The notes beneath the pieces were generated by a model. It saw only the letters and a list, made by a program, of their open reading frames with translations, was not told where the DNA came from and did no database searches. From positions 1,736,001-1,800,000 of the forward strand of contig NW_026999351.1 in the NCBI RefSeq assembly GCF_037126465.1: DNA of 64,000 nucleotides, written 5' to 3'. Positions 46,075 to 57,844 of the stretch are shown one piece after another (position 1 is the first letter of the stretch; each line of letters starts with the position of its first letter). This stretch comes from Ornithodoros turicata (lineage: Eukaryota; Arthropoda; Arachnida; Ixodida; Argasidae). The position numbers were made by a program, and so were the translations under genes.

Positions 46075-46317
46075 ATGACCCCGAAAGTACTTATCATTAT
46101 GCTTTTGGTGTGCATGATAGGAGCCTCTAACTGCAAATCTTTCGGGGTGCGAGAAGGCCCATCATGGCCCCGGCATAGGTTTGTGTATAAGTGGGTTCCG
46201 CTTGAGCGCAGTATGTCACTACTGTCACTCTCTGCGGTATTGCTCATCTTATGTAAGATGTGTTTGCACGATGCGTGGTCGCATGTCTTACCCCCGGGAC
46301 CAATTATTTGTGTGTGA
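46075..46317 (+). CDS. Possible small secreted or membrane peptide, 80 codons
   Basis: MTPKVLIIMLLVCMIGASNC looks like a signal peptide with possible cleavage after SNC or before KS; a second hydrophobic stretch (SLLSLSAVLLILC) follows near residue 50. A plausible acceptor (TTTTGGTACCAG) ends two bases before the ATG. An overlapping 139-codon antisense frame competes. No family recognised; chance is a serious alternative. Confidence 0.2.
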   Translation: MTPKVLIIMLLVCMIGASNCKSFGVREGPSWPRHRFVYKWVPLERSMSLLSLSAVLLILCKMCLHDAWSHVLPPGPIICV

Positions 46318-46330
46318 CTTTCACACACAA

Positions 46331-46377
46331 ATTGGTGGTGGTGGTGGTGGTGGTGGCGGTGGTGGTGGAGGTGGGAG
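46331..46377. repeat. (TGG)n microsatellite
   Basis: Eleven or more TGG/CGG/AGG triplets in a row. Confidence 0.9.
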
Positions 46378-46785
46378 GGAAAACCACCACTTGAGTTACT
46401 ACATTTTCTGCTTTATTAACACATTATTTAGTTTTACTGCAGGGATTCAGTACTTCAGAAGTGTATCGTTATATTAGTCATGTACTTTGATGTTATGAAG
46501 GTTCTTCAATGTACAAGGTTCTTAAATATACCTGCAGTATCACTTTTGAAAGGTGTACCTGATGTCAATCTGACGGTGCATTCTGCTGACGGTAAGCTTT
46601 GTTAAAAATTATTTAAAGATGCCATTTGAAAATGGTCGATATCAGCCGTCGGTAGCACAAACAGAGCATACAAGTCCCGATATGCTCTTTTTCTAGAAGG
46701 AGTTTTCCAGTGAACTGCGAGAGGTGCTCTACCTTGACACGAGCACCTCATGTACAGGTTGAACAGAAAACATGTTATTGAATAC

Positions 46786-46800
46786 TACTACTACTACTAC

Positions 46801-46832
<32 letters not shown>

Positions 46833-46921
46833 GTAATAATAATAATAATAAGTAATATTATTATTATCATTTAATATTATTATTATCATTATTTTATTCT
46901 CTTCATTCAAATGATTATATC

Positions 46922-46952
<31 letters not shown>
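46786..46952. repeat. Compound microsatellites (ACT)n, (AAT)n, (AT)n
   Basis: CTA triplets at 46,786-46,800, AAT triplets at 46,801-46,850 and AT dinucleotides at 46,925-46,952, just upstream of the LINE fragment. Confidence 0.95.
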
Positions 46953-46984
46953 GATTGGCGATATGATGATATATATGATTATGT

Positions 46985-47995
46985 TGATGTATATCTGGGC
47001 CATGTTAAGATTGAAATTGTAAAGCTCGTTAAGACGCTTGGTGTATATTTTTCCGAAGACCTATCCTGGGAGTGCCACATATCCCATGTAGAAGTCAAAA
47101 TATCAAGGTCGATAGGACTTTTGAACCATCTGAGTCATGTCTTGCTTTTGAGTTACTTAGTTACTTGAGTAATTGTATACAAATTACTTGTATACAATTC
47201 ACTCATTTCTTCGGTCTTGCGCTACTGCCTTTTAGTCTGGGGCACAGGAACGCTGAGAGACATAACTAGCTTACTGACCCTACAGAAACGTGCAGTGCGT
47301 ATAATAGCCGATGTACCTTACGATGCACACATACAGCCTTTGTTTACCGCTTTCAAGATAATGAAGATAACCTGTATGTACAACTATCATATGTTCAAGG
47401 CTTTTCTAGTTGCCACACGACAAAATAGTAATCATATGTTATCCTTGTTTGCGTACGACACTTGTCACAACGTACTCGTCGCTGTGACAAATGGATGATA
47501 CCCAGGATTAGGACTAACTATGGCCATCAGTCCCTGTCTTATACCCTTCCGTACGCTTTGAACAGTTTTCATACCCAGAAGATATTTATCAATGACTTCT
47601 CTTTTTCTTCCTTAAGATCGTTGTTTATTTAATTTGATATTTCGGGATAGCAGCTCAATTTCTTGTTCTTTTATACACAATGTAGTATTGTGCATATTGT
47701 ATTATGTAGTATTGTGCAGTATTGTACATACCGAACTACACACATTGTAGTATTTTGTCATGGTTGTGTTAATTTTAAAGGTTAGGTAGTTTAAAAGTTA
47801 GTTTTAAAGTAGCGTTCCATATTTCGTACTACATAGATGATTTTGTTTATTTGCTGCATGCCGTCGCGACAATCATGTTAAAGGCGTAATGCCCTTGTCA
47901 AGCAGCCTCGTGCTGTTTCGTGCTGCTCGAGCTTCCCCCTGATTGTATTCTTTATGTGGAAGTTGCAATAAAGCATCGTTTATCGTTATCGTTAA
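46985..47995 (+). pseudogene. LINE reverse-transcriptase C-terminal fragment and 3' end
   Basis: Successive plus-strand frames read VKTLGVYFSEDLSWECHIS, then RYCLLVWGTGTLRD, LLTLQKRAVRIIADVPYDAH: the thumb and C-terminal blocks of jockey/CR1-like LINE reverse transcriptases (LGVxxDxxLxWxxHI; LxxLQKRAVR). At least two frame changes occur (near 47,160 and 47,220). The 3' UTR ends with AATAAAG followed by TTATCGTTATCGTTA (47,975-47,995), a short tandem tail as used by such LINEs for target priming. 5'-truncated at the AT microsatellite. Confidence 0.78.
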
Positions 47996-48103
47996 GTAAA
48001 TCTAACGTGTTTACTACAGAACAGCTTGTTTGAAGTTAAGTCCTGATAATGATCCACCTAATCTAACGACACCGTCACCTTGGAATCACGTCCCTCATCC
48101 CAG

Positions 48104-48111
48104 TATAAATA
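48104..48111 (+). promoter_or_regulatory. TATA box of the U6-like gene
   Basis: TATAAATA at -26 to -19 relative to the U6-like start, the spacing used by polymerase III type 3 promoters. A proximal sequence element could lie at about 48,075-48,095, but I cannot identify it by consensus. Confidence 0.6.
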
Positions 48112-48129
48112 ACGGATCGGGGGGCCCAG

Positions 48130-48237
48130 GGTTTTGCTTCCAAAGTACATATACCAAAATTGGAACGATAGAAAGAAGATTAGCATGGCCCCTGCTCAAG
48201 GACGCGACGCAAAATTGTGAAGCGTTCTACGTTTTCT
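48130..48237 (+). ncRNA. U6: U6 spliceosomal snRNA-like gene, variant or pseudogene
   Basis: Matches U6 along its length: TGCTTC near the 5' end, ACATATACCAAAATTGGAACG, GAAGATTAGCATGGCCCCTG, CAAGGACGCGACGCAAAATTGTGAAGCGTTC. U6 pairs with the 5' splice site and U2 and forms the catalytic centre. The AGC catalytic triad is present, but the ACAGAGA box reads AGAAAGA (48,170-48,176), and the 5' stem-loop is altered (GCTTCGGCAGC reads GCTTCCAAAGT). It keeps a TATA box at the right distance, unlike retro-processed U6 pseudogenes. The 3' T run is weak (TTTTCTTCT). A dead gene copy or a divergent variant. Confidence 0.85.
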
Positions 48238-48239
48238 TC

Positions 48240-48960
48240 TGAACGGTCCGCCGAAGCCAATTGCCAGATGTCTTTCCCGAGCCCCCGAGAGAAAAATATG
48301 GCGTTCTTCTTGTAGTTTTATATATTTAATTTTATCTATTTTCTTTGTTTTGAGTATATATAGGTATCCGGAGGTTTTTGAGTAATAATTAATAAGGTTA
48401 AACTTGTTACTGTGCAACTAGAATTTGTCTGTTCTCCTTGTTTCCGGTTTACTTCGCAGTTTTTTTTTTCTTTTTGAATCCAATGCAACTAATACATTCA
48501 GGTGTTGGTCGGGTTATTCTTTCTCTCTCTCTTCCTGTTTGGCATATTGGTGAAACCTGCAAACATGCCAAAACGAAGTAACGGAATACCACTACACGCT
48601 ACTCCACAAAAAAAGTAGCGCAATGCTGGCGTCGCTACAAGCTTCAAAAGTAAGGCAATACCGCTAACAAAAGTTTCAAATCAATATACGGCTCTGGCGT
48701 ACCTCAACTCGATTTCTTCAAAGATTTCTACTGTAAGATTTCTTCAAAAGGGTTCAGACGAGAGGCCAACCTGGACATCCACGCGAAGACATTTTTTTTT
48801 AAACTTTGGCTCGTTTTTCGTGAAAGACCCTGTAAAGATAAGGTTAAGAGCGACTTCAACACGGAAACGCGAGGCCCTAGAAATTATCGGCTCTCTCCGT
48901 GTTGAATTCATAAAAAAACAGAAGCGACCTTTTCCGCCCGACCTAGCCCACCATCTCGAG
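48240..48960. other. Intergenic, no gene recognised
   Basis: T-run at about 48,461-48,470 and TCTCTC at 48,520-48,530. A hairpin-prone pair (TCAACACGGA..TCCGTGTTGA) lies at 48,856-48,907. Confidence 0.35.
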
Positions 48961-48974
48961 TCAGGCGCGGCTGC

Positions 48975-48987
48975 GTCGCCTAGCAAC
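48975..48987 (+). promoter_or_regulatory. RFX X-box-like palindrome
   Basis: GTCGCCTAGCAAC fits the X-box pattern GTNRCC-N(0-3)-RGYAAC in a GC-rich patch (48,930-49,030). No linked coding exon is identified, so function is unproven. Confidence 0.35.
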
Positions 48988-49079
48988 GGGACGTCAATCT
49001 CCCATCTCCGGCGGAGAAGAACGCCCAGCCGATCTAGCTCGCAAAGGAGAGCGGTTCAACCCGGTTTTGGATGGAGGTG

Positions 49080-49604
49080 ACTCAACATGGACGGCGAATT
49101 CGTGGAAGGACGTGATACCATCAGCCACGTGATACCATCGGCCCAATCACGCACGCCGAACGGCGGCTCCAGCGCGAGAAAGAAATGCGAAACTCTCTAC
49201 CCCTAGTTAGTGGCTCTAGTTTGGTAGACACACTGAAACCGGAACAGATCGGTAGGGGAGAGCGGGTTCCACGAATAGGCATTTGTTTGACCTATTGAGA
49301 GAAAGCTAGGACCGATGGTCGCGTCCCTTTCAGAGACCATCGTAATCCCCGCAAAAACCGTGGCTTTCGGGCGCGACCTTGTTCGCCACTCCCTTTGCAC
49401 GTAGTTCAAGTCTACGAAGTTCGTGCCGCTTTCGAACACTATGACGTCATTTGTCTACAAACAGAGAGAGAGAGATATATATATATATATATATTGCCCT
49501 GTTTCCTATCATCCTTGTCAACGCATAGAGCAGGTATGATTGAGACCCGATATAGCGATGCGGTAACTTTTACAAAGGCCCATCCGCCTGGCGAAGTGCT
49601 TGCA
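49080..49604. other. Spacer before right arm, with (GA)n(TA)n microsatellite
   Basis: A microsatellite AGAGAGAGAGATATATATAT lies at 49,463-49,493. The last ~45 bp (49,560-49,604) replace the LINE-like continuation found next to the left arm. No gene recognised. Confidence 0.5.
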
Positions 49605-49789
49605 CTTCTACCCTTCGCCTTTCATCCCCTCGGCACGGTACGGATAACACCTTGGGACTGGGGGCTAGGCTCCGTGGTGGCGCCACTCACCAAACATCAG
49701 CGTACGCCTTTCTTAGACTTGGCTAAGTGAACTAAGTGCTTGTCTGACATTTTTAGTGCTGCTCAACACATTTGCCAAGCAGTCTCACG

Positions 49790-50517
49790 CAACCAGCGAG
49801 CAACTTGTGCTTTCCTCTTTAGTGCCTATAGGATTAGACACTTCGAACTCATCAAAATACAATTGTATCACAATTTCGGGGCTTTGTGCGTCCTTTCCAA
49901 ATACCCTGTGTTGTTTGAAAAGCTCCTCATCGCAGAAGTGGCTCCGAGATGCCGTGACTTTCATAGCATACATCGCGAACTCTGGAAATCAACTGGATCA
50001 GTTCAAGAATGGGAACATATGCATAGCTATCTGCTTCGCATGCGCCTGGTATCTGCGGCAGCCTGACAGTGGATGGTTCTACAAACCCCAAGCTTCATTT
50101 CCAGTGGTTCTCTCTTTCACGCCTGCTATAAATGATCCTCATTGAGTTTTCACTGACTTCCGAAATTTCATTTTTGTATCTAAATAACTATTCAACCAAA
50201 TCTTCCGATATCTCACTGATTGTGGAGTCTGGAATTTGCCGGGCTTCTTTCCACTTGAGCAGGAGAAAGGATAATTGATCAACAGCGCTCCACATGCTTG
50301 GTTCTTCGTCAGAGTGTCTTTCATTCGGAATCTCTTCCTCGACGTCGCCTGAATAATCGCTGTCAGCGTAGTCCTGCAAAAACGGTCGACCACAAAATCT
50401 TGTTGTTCAGTGCCAGTGAAGAAATGCTTGTGGTGTCTCCTTGCATGTTTACTGAAGGAAGCATAACGCTTGAAACTTTGTGCGCAGCCCTCGAGACTAC
50501 ATATCCAGCCTTCCTCA
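49790..50517 (-). pseudogene. C2H2 zinc-finger / LYFDEFE mobile-family gene, right-arm copy
   Basis: Same organisation as the left copy, on the minus strand. The finger at 50,502-50,431 is intact, the acceptor TTTTTGCAG is retained, and the TAG after the SEISEDLVE block and the later frame change are identical to the left copy. A private lesion is a one-base deletion right after NPIGTK, so the reading becomes EESTS instead of RGKHK. Another 14 bp (TTGCGTGAGACTGC) are present here and missing on the left near 49,780-49,793. Function of the family is unknown; this copy is dead. Confidence 0.62.
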
Positions 50518-51250
50518 CTGATGTATACGAAAGCGAAATGGCGAAAAAGGGACTTGACAGAAGCCCAAGCTCTTACATAGCATTTTGTGCAGGTGTATGT
50601 ATTGACCTCTGAAATTTACAACATAGGTTGTAAAGTTACAACATAATTTGTTGAGTTTCATAATTAACTAATAAACAATTAGTGAAAGTTCCACATGTTA
50701 ACTTGAACTTCAATAGACACAGGGACTGGCATACTTTGGTACCGGCACTGTCACAGACACAGTCAGGAACGTCAGAACAGGGAGGGGGGGGGGGGGCGCA
50801 AAGCTCCGGTTTTGCCCCCTCCCCCCTTCCACCCACCAACTCCACACACTGACGCCTATCACTCGAATTGCGAACTCTGCGACTTTCAAAAATCGTCGAC
50901 GGCACGGCGAAGAAGGTTGATAACTGACATAAGACGCAAGTCCTGGCTTGATGACGATAAGTTTATCTATTAGTACGCTGTGGCGACTTTTTCGGGAGTT
51001 TTGATTCAGTATTTGGCACGTTGAGATGTTTCGGACCGCACATGTCTCTGGACGGGTATGCTGTAGCCAGAGAACAGTGACGAAATAGAAATATATGAAG
51101 ACTAGTATGAGAAATGGTGAAGTAGAGACTCCTTCAGCAGGACAGTACTGCAAGTTAAAGCATGTAGGAAGACCAGCTTACCTGGAGGCAGGTAAATGAT
51201 GCATTCACACTGGTGTAAGCTTGTAACGGGCAACGTTAATTTCAGTCTGG

Positions 51251-51322
51251 GCACGACGAAGCAGGTAACAGGACGACGGGTCCAGTGTGTTTTTTCCCAC
51301 CTGTCATCTGCTTCGTCGTCCT
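51251..51322. repeat. Foldback hairpin 4 (right arm)
   Basis: Same hairpin as 23,613-23,683: CACGACGAAGCAGGTAACAG against CTGTCATCTGCTTCGTCGTC. Confidence 0.7.
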
Positions 51323-52696
51323 CTCTCTAACATCTCCTCTGCATCATGCATGCAGGTTCATGGTAACGAGTATGGCGGGCTAGAATGCTGTGCTTCTGTG
51401 CGCCTCGCTTTCCTTTCAGTCTCTCCACAGTCTAATCTGTAGCTTAGTGAAAATATTGTAAAGATCAATCAAAAGAACCAAGAATATTGTAAAGATCAAG
51501 AAAAACCAAGTGTGTGAACAGGAGGACTCCTGCTCTTCTTGTTGCATTATACATGCCGCCTCATTTTGCACAGGTGTTTCACCAGGATCTGCAAGATTTC
51601 ATTGATCTTGAGCCGGACGAAGTGATACCAAAAGCTGCAAAAATCAAGATTGCTCACAAATCACGGATCACTACCGCCACCACGGTAAATTTCAGAATTC
51701 GTTTCATAATGTGGCTCTTTTAGTTTATATTGTTTTGAGATTTCATCATTGTAGCATATTACTTGAAGGCCACGTCAGAAGAGCAGCACGCAAGATTTTG
51801 AAGACGCAGCACCTCTGATGGTCACGGGTCGACAGTAAAGCACTATTTCTGAAGGTTATGCACCAATTACTGCATGGTTATCAAAGTGTGCAACTTTTGT
51901 CTAAGTATCAGAACAAAGCTTACTTCCGGCAGTTTTATTGTTTTGAGTACCAAGTGTTGACATTTTTCAGGCTTGTAGCTTCCCTCGAGACAGCGCACAC
52001 GCCACTGCAGGACCCGGGTGATTATAAAAAATTCGTCATTCCCGGCTTGGGTAACCAAGAAAGTGTCTTGTCAAAGGGTACTCCCATAAATGGGAAAGCA
52101 AGACGCCACATCGTTTCAGAGCTGCTTCAAGCGTGTGCCAAAATTGCATGGTAAGCCACGGCAGCTTAGTCTGCCATCGCTGCTAAGTGTGCTACTCGTA
52201 TGCTATCAGCATTAGGATTTCTTTTGCTTGTATCTATAGCTTTTTACATTAAAAAAAACGCCTTTTTCTGTTCAGGTTTCCGTCTCCATGCGCACGACAG
52301 GGCGCTTGATCTACTTTTGTTGAAGTACCCCCACTTGATGGATACTATTGGAACCTCGAGGGGTACGTTTGTTGTTCCTTACTGAGGAGACATTTAATAG
52401 GACTCTGTCAGATGGATACTTCTGACTGCTGTAGAAGTTACTAACTTTACTTATGCTTCCTGTATCTCGCGAAACTTTGTTTATCTTAGCAATTGTGGAA
52501 AGAGAACCTGAGGCGAAAATTCAAAAATGAAAGAGCGAAGCTCGATCCAAGTGAGGAGGGAGTGAGGAACATTCGCGAAAAGCATAAGTAGAAGACCAAT
52601 CCCTGCAGAAAAGGAGAAGATGGGCCAGCATCAAAGATTGTGCGCTAAGTATCCCGCATATGTGTGTGTACAAACCCTCTCATTCCCATCGTGTTA

Positions 52697-53570
52697 TATA
52701 CAGGGTGTCCAAACTAACGCGCACAAACGGTTTAAAAAAAGACGATGTGCTCCATGTAAATGAAAACCGCTGGGTGTAAACGCAAGTTCTGTTCCCGAAC
52801 CACCTCTGATATTCTCATTGCGCATAACAAACTTGCAAACTTTGAAATTTTTCACTGTAGAGCTAAGGTGTAGATTGGAAAGTTGTAGAGTGTGTTGAGA
52901 AACCGCCATCGCGACCGTTTCCGTCTATGTACGCCCCCGGTTGGCGTTTTTTCCTGCTGACAAAGAAAGCGCGCGATATACAAGAACGTACATCGCCAAG
53001 GCACCCAGGGAGCCTTCACATGAGCCTGTTAACTTAGTGAGTTCACTCGATCTGTGCAAATGACATCTACAGATAAATTGGGACAGGCGACTGGTAATAT
53101 TACTCTGCCCTGCAGTGTTGGTTCACGTAAAGCGTCCTGTCTTCGCTAAAGTAACCCCCCATTTTTGTTGTGTTGCTTCGGAGTGTTCTGCGATGCATAA
53201 AATCAGTAGCTGCGAAGAACGAGGTACGCTGGTTAAATGGGGGCGCGTGCCTCTGAATGGCGTCCCCTTCGCAATGCCCTCTGCTCTTTCACTGGGGCAC
53301 AGCAGAAAACTTGGAGGTGGGCCCGGCAGACCCGGCGGGCCCGCCGTGGGCCCGTGGGTGGGACGGGGCGGCGGGATGCGTTCCCCGGGCGCTTTTGTAA
53401 ATTTGATTGTGCGGCGCTTACGTGACTCACTGAAATAACAATAAAAAATGCATGGTTCCTCTTGATAAACTTCCTCTTGGAGGGCTAATTTAGATTCAAT
53501 GTTATGCTAAAAGTCACTTTAGTGCTCCATTAAACCTGTTGGGGCAGTATTAGTCGGGGCACCTTGTATA
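52697..53570. mobile_element. TATACAGGGTGTCC-type MITE, right arm
   Basis: Counterpart of 21,411-22,274, ends TATACAGGGTGTCC and GGGGCACCTTGTATA. It has a longer GC-rich interior (GGCCCGGCAGACCC region near 53,320) than the left copy. Confidence 0.65.
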
Positions 53571-54833
53571 AATAACCACATGCAATGAAGTATGGTGCAG
53601 CTATTTGTGCCGTCAGTTATCATTCACTTCTACTGAAATTGCGGAATTGTAATTTTTCCCCCCACCATCTCCTCCTGAAGTTGTCTGGGCTGTGGTTAAG
53701 AGCCTCCTCTCGTTGCACGGAGAGCAAGGGCGCGCTAAACCAGACACGCGTAGGACAGCAGGAAGAACGGCATTTTTCTTGCCACCTGGGTCGTGAACAC
53801 CGACTTGCATGTGGCAAAATGGAGTGACGTCGGCAGATTCTATCTGGTAGGATACAAGAGCGAGCTTAACTGGACAAATTTCGGGGCTGTGTTGTGATAT
53901 TTCATGAGGATAAAGCTAAAAAGACGGAATAAATCCATATCAGGATGTGACAAAAGCGTAATAAGATTAAATGTCGTGGACCGTGAGCCTTTGCCGAGTG
54001 TACGTTTTATTACAACTTTCTGACGTTACCAGGACATTCTGTAGATGCAATTTCAGGCCAGAATTTTTAGTGTACCACTTGTATGCTGCCATTTGCATTG
54101 CACCGACTGACACTGTTGCTTGTCTATCGTCTTTTCAAAGAAATAACAAGCAGTCTTCTGGCTGACCTTTCCAGGATCGTTGAATACATTCTCCCTTGTT
54201 ACCAATTGAAATCACATACGATCCCTTCGCACCAGTCTGATTTTAATTCACACGAAGCACATAACTTTATTTCAGAACATGGACAACCTTGGAATTGAAG
54301 GTGAAAATGGCACCACCATACAGCAACACCAGGAATGGTTACTAACATCAGCGCCCGAGGAAACGGACCACTACAAGGAAAGAATGGTGGTTACAGCAAA
54401 GGCAAGGCAAGAACATATCAAGTCCCTGACAGTCCAGGAGACGCTAAACATCTATCCATTCCTCAAGAGTCAGACAGCGGTTAGTATTCCTTGTCACGGG
54501 ATCCTCAATGAGCTCTTTCCTCAGTTACAACAATGTGTATTCTCTGATTCCAGGCCTTATTGGAGTTCGAAATACAGAGAGGAAACTGGTTATGCCAATC
54601 CCGAGTGGGTTGACGACCGTAACAGCCTTCATTAATGAACATGGAAGTGAAGAGGATATCACTAGTGTACAGTATACAGGTAAGCGTAATTCGTTTTGTA
54701 TAAGTACTACCGTGAGCATTCAGGGAACACCAAGTGTGTGGTAAACGGCCTCGCACACGACTTGTGGCGGCGCCCAGTGCACGATTTGAACAAGAAATCG
54801 GTCGAGAGCGGCGATGTCGTGTTTTAATGTTAC

Positions 54834-57637
54834 TGGGTAGTTTCATTTATAATCGACAGGTGCCCGCCGGTCACATTTTTATTTCTTCACATTTCTTTGG
54901 CCGAAAGTAAGCGAAACTAGCTGGACCGCGGGTCCGCGATATCCCGTTCTCCTTCTGAAGGGGGTTAAAAAAAGCGCACATTTTTTCGGGCTAAGTTTTT
55001 TCCAAGTTTGCGGCGTTGTATCTCTGGAACCGGACGTCGCCCTCAGACGGCAATTTTTGTCACCATAGAAGGGGTGCATGCGTCTCACTTAAGCTAAAAA
55101 AAGTTGTGAAAAATGGCCGAAACATATCGGGAACAATTCCCGAAAACGCTCCGAACTGCATTTGTTGCGCAAATTTGCGGGGTTGTTACAGAGCCGCCAC
55201 ATGTCCGACGTTCAATGAAACTGATATTGGATGAAAGCTCATTTTTTGCTCTTTCGTTTGGTATGCGGTTTGTCACGTTGTGGTCATTTACAATTTTTGG
55301 TACGGCGCTCTAAACGAGAGGGCCTGCGAAAGAATCGGGTTTTTGGGGAGCGTTTTTCTCAAAAACCCCAGCTTCAAATTTGTTAATATTTTGTGTGTAC
55401 ATAGCTTAAACATCCATCTTTTACCACGTTAAATAAAAAGTCTGCTTATTTGACTCCTAGGGGGCGCGAAATATTTTTAGCTCGCATACTCGCGCGCTCT
55501 CCGCGGAAGGCTAAGCGAACGGAGAGTATGCTTCTCTTTTCGGCTGCGCTTTTCTAAAAAAAAAAAAAAAAAAGAAAAAGCTCGAAACCGGCAGATATTT
55601 TCTTCAAACACAGTGTTGACACTTCTCTCACATTACAAAATTAAATTTCTGCTTATTCCTACAGAGCCCGCGAATTGTTTTAGCGTGTCTAGTAAATGAC
55701 TTCAGAAAAGTGATACGAGCACACAAGTTTAATGCATGAGATTTCAAAACAAAAAGGTAAGAGAAAAGATACTTATCTAACAAGCTAGTAATTAGTAGAT
55801 ATAGTCTTATTTATAGATGCTTACATACAACATTGTCCCCCTCTCTCGCCCATGTGTAGCAAGAGCGGAGCTTCGGAACAGGGCGAACGACTGACCACTC
55901 GTTTGACTTCTTTGCTTCTCGAAAAGCATCGACGTCCCCACATGAAAGGTATAAAAGAGTAATCCTTTGAAGTTTTGGCTGTAATTTCACGACAAGATCG
56001 TTTGCTGTTTGGATAGCTTCTGATGAAGCCGACCGAAGGTTGTGGAGTGAAGCAGTGTGCTTGACGACACCACCGATCCCGTCACAGGCATTTTTACCAT
56101 GGCCAGGTGCACTGAACAGCCACTTCGTAACATGACGAGTTCTCTGTAGCTCGTAGAACTGGAATCGGTTTTTGAAGTGCGCGGCGGCGCCATTCGATAC
56201 GTAAGAACATGTACTGTACAAAGGTCCAGTCTCATCCACGTGGTCGTCGATTTTTCTGATTGCCAGAAGTGTCAAAGCTGTGTCGTGCTGCATGTCGTCT
56301 GACACAACAGCGAAACACTTGGAACCGGAGAATGTGCTTACCACGCAGGTAAATATTGTACAAGGACCGTTCTCGGCTCTGTCCAGGCTGGCTCTTTATG
56401 AGCGTCCAAAGTATACGTCTGTTTTCAAGTAGAAGGAATCAGTCGATGACCACACTCCCACGCTTGGTTACGTGGAGGAAAAAAGGCAAGGGCAAGCAAC
56501 CGCAACCTTGCCTCCCGTTCTCACGCTTCCCCATGAAGGAACTCACCTTGAAAGGATTAACCTTCAGTGCCATGCGACGGGAAACATACTTGTCCTTCAT
56601 TTGCCGCATTACTAGTGGTACCTACATTTGCTTTTTGTCGGCACTTGTGAACGATGTTTCGACCATGCAATACGCGTACGGTACAGCTCTAAAGAAATGA
56701 AACAAAGACAGAGTGAGAGAGAGAGAGCGGTTTTGTGTACCTGTTGAACAGCCAAGAGCTTACAGTGGGGACGACGTTGAAAAATAATTCGCGGGCTCTG
56801 TAGGAAGCAAATAAGCAGAAATTTAATTTTGTAATGTGAGAGAAGAGTGTCAACACTGTGTTTGAAGAAAATATCTGCCGATTTTTTTTTTTTTTTTTTT
56901 AGAAAAGCGCAGCCGAAAAGAGAAGCATACTCTCCGTTCGCTTAGCCTTCCGCGGAGAGCGCGCGAGTATGCGAGCTAAAAATATTTGGCGCCCCCTAGG
57001 AGTCAAATAAGCAGACTTTTTATTTAACGTGGTAAAAGATGGATGTTTAAGCTATGTACACACAAAATATTAACAAATTTGAAGCTGGGGTTTTTGAGAA
57101 AAACGCTCCCCAAAAACCCGATTCTTTCGCAGGCCCTCTCGTTTAGTGCGCCGTACCAAAAATTGTAAATGACCACAACGTGACAAACCGCATACCACAC
57201 GAAAGAGCAAAAAATGAGCTTTCATCCAATATCAGATTCATTGACGTCGGACATGTGGGGGCTCTGTAACAACCCCGCAAATTTGCGCAACAAATGCAGT
57301 TCGGAGCGTTTTCGGGAATTTTTCCCGATATGTTTCGGCCATTTTTCACAACTTTTTTGAGCTTAAGTGAGATGCATGCACCCTTTCTATGGTGACAAAA
57401 ATTGCCGTCTGAGGGCGATGTCCGGTTCCAGAGATACAACGCCGCAAACTTGGAAAAAATTTAGCCCGGAAAAATGTGCGCTTTTTTTAACCCCCTCCAG
57501 AAGGAGAACGGGATATCGCACAGACCCGCGGTCCAGCTAGTTTCGCTTACTTTCGGCCAAAGAATAACATGTAATTTTCCCGGGAAAAAATAAAAATGTG
57601 ACCGGGGGGCATCTGTCGATTATAAATGAAACTACCC
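54834..57637. mobile_element. 2,804-bp DNA transposon with ~845-bp TIRs and 3-bp TSD
   Basis: Left TIR 54,834-55,676 and right TIR 56,786-57,637 are reverse complements with few differences; the tips read (T)GGGTAGTTTCATTTATAATC. TAC flanks both sides (54,831-54,833 and 57,638-57,640). The left arm of the giant inverted repeat shows the uninterrupted site at 20,137-20,139 (GGA there, GTA expected on that strand). The ~1.1-kb interior holds a decayed transposase-like gene. TIRs of this length with so little interior are unusual. Superfamily not assigned; a 3-bp TSD is compatible with PIF/Harbinger or CACTA, but the tips fit neither well. Confidence 0.9.
55811..56640 (-). pseudogene. Transposase-like gene of the long-TIR element
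   Basis: The main frame 56,344-55,811 (177 codons) encodes FAVVSDDMQHDTALTLLAI, then YSTCSYVSNGAAAHFKNRFQF, then KWLFSAPGHGKNACDGIGGVVK. The series VVSDD / SNGAAAHFKNR / HGKxxCDGxGGxxK recurs in arthropod repeat proteins and looks like an acidic-residue nuclease core (D of SDD, D of CDG). Upstream in another frame, HKEPAW (about 56,400) and MKDKYVSRRMALKVNPFK (about 56,575-56,630, with a donor) extend the homology; at least one frameshift separates them. The N-terminal part is missing. Likely the element's own, now inactive, transposase; superfamily unknown to me. Confidence 0.55.
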
Positions 57638-57750
57638 TACTTTTATGTATTTGCGACGTTCTGCATGGCGGGCACGAAGTCATTTACCCTCCGCTCGGTG
57701 TTCACGCTCATAATGCTCACGGTAGGACATCCACAAAAAAGTCAGTCAGG

Positions 57751-57844
57751 AGCGCACAAACACACACGGACGAAGGCACGCAGACGAACAACTAGAACAG
57801 TGCGCTAGTGTTGTCTTCTGGCCTTCGTCCGTGTGTTTGTGCGC
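57751..57844. repeat. Foldback hairpin 3 (right arm)
   Basis: GCGCACAAACACACACGGACG and its complement, as at 19,931-20,023. Confidence 0.75.

Noticed and set aside
55985..56060. CTGATGAAGCCGACCGAAGG as a further hammerhead
   Set aside because: GAAG instead of GAAA, no stem I, and it is antisense to the transposase-like coding frame.
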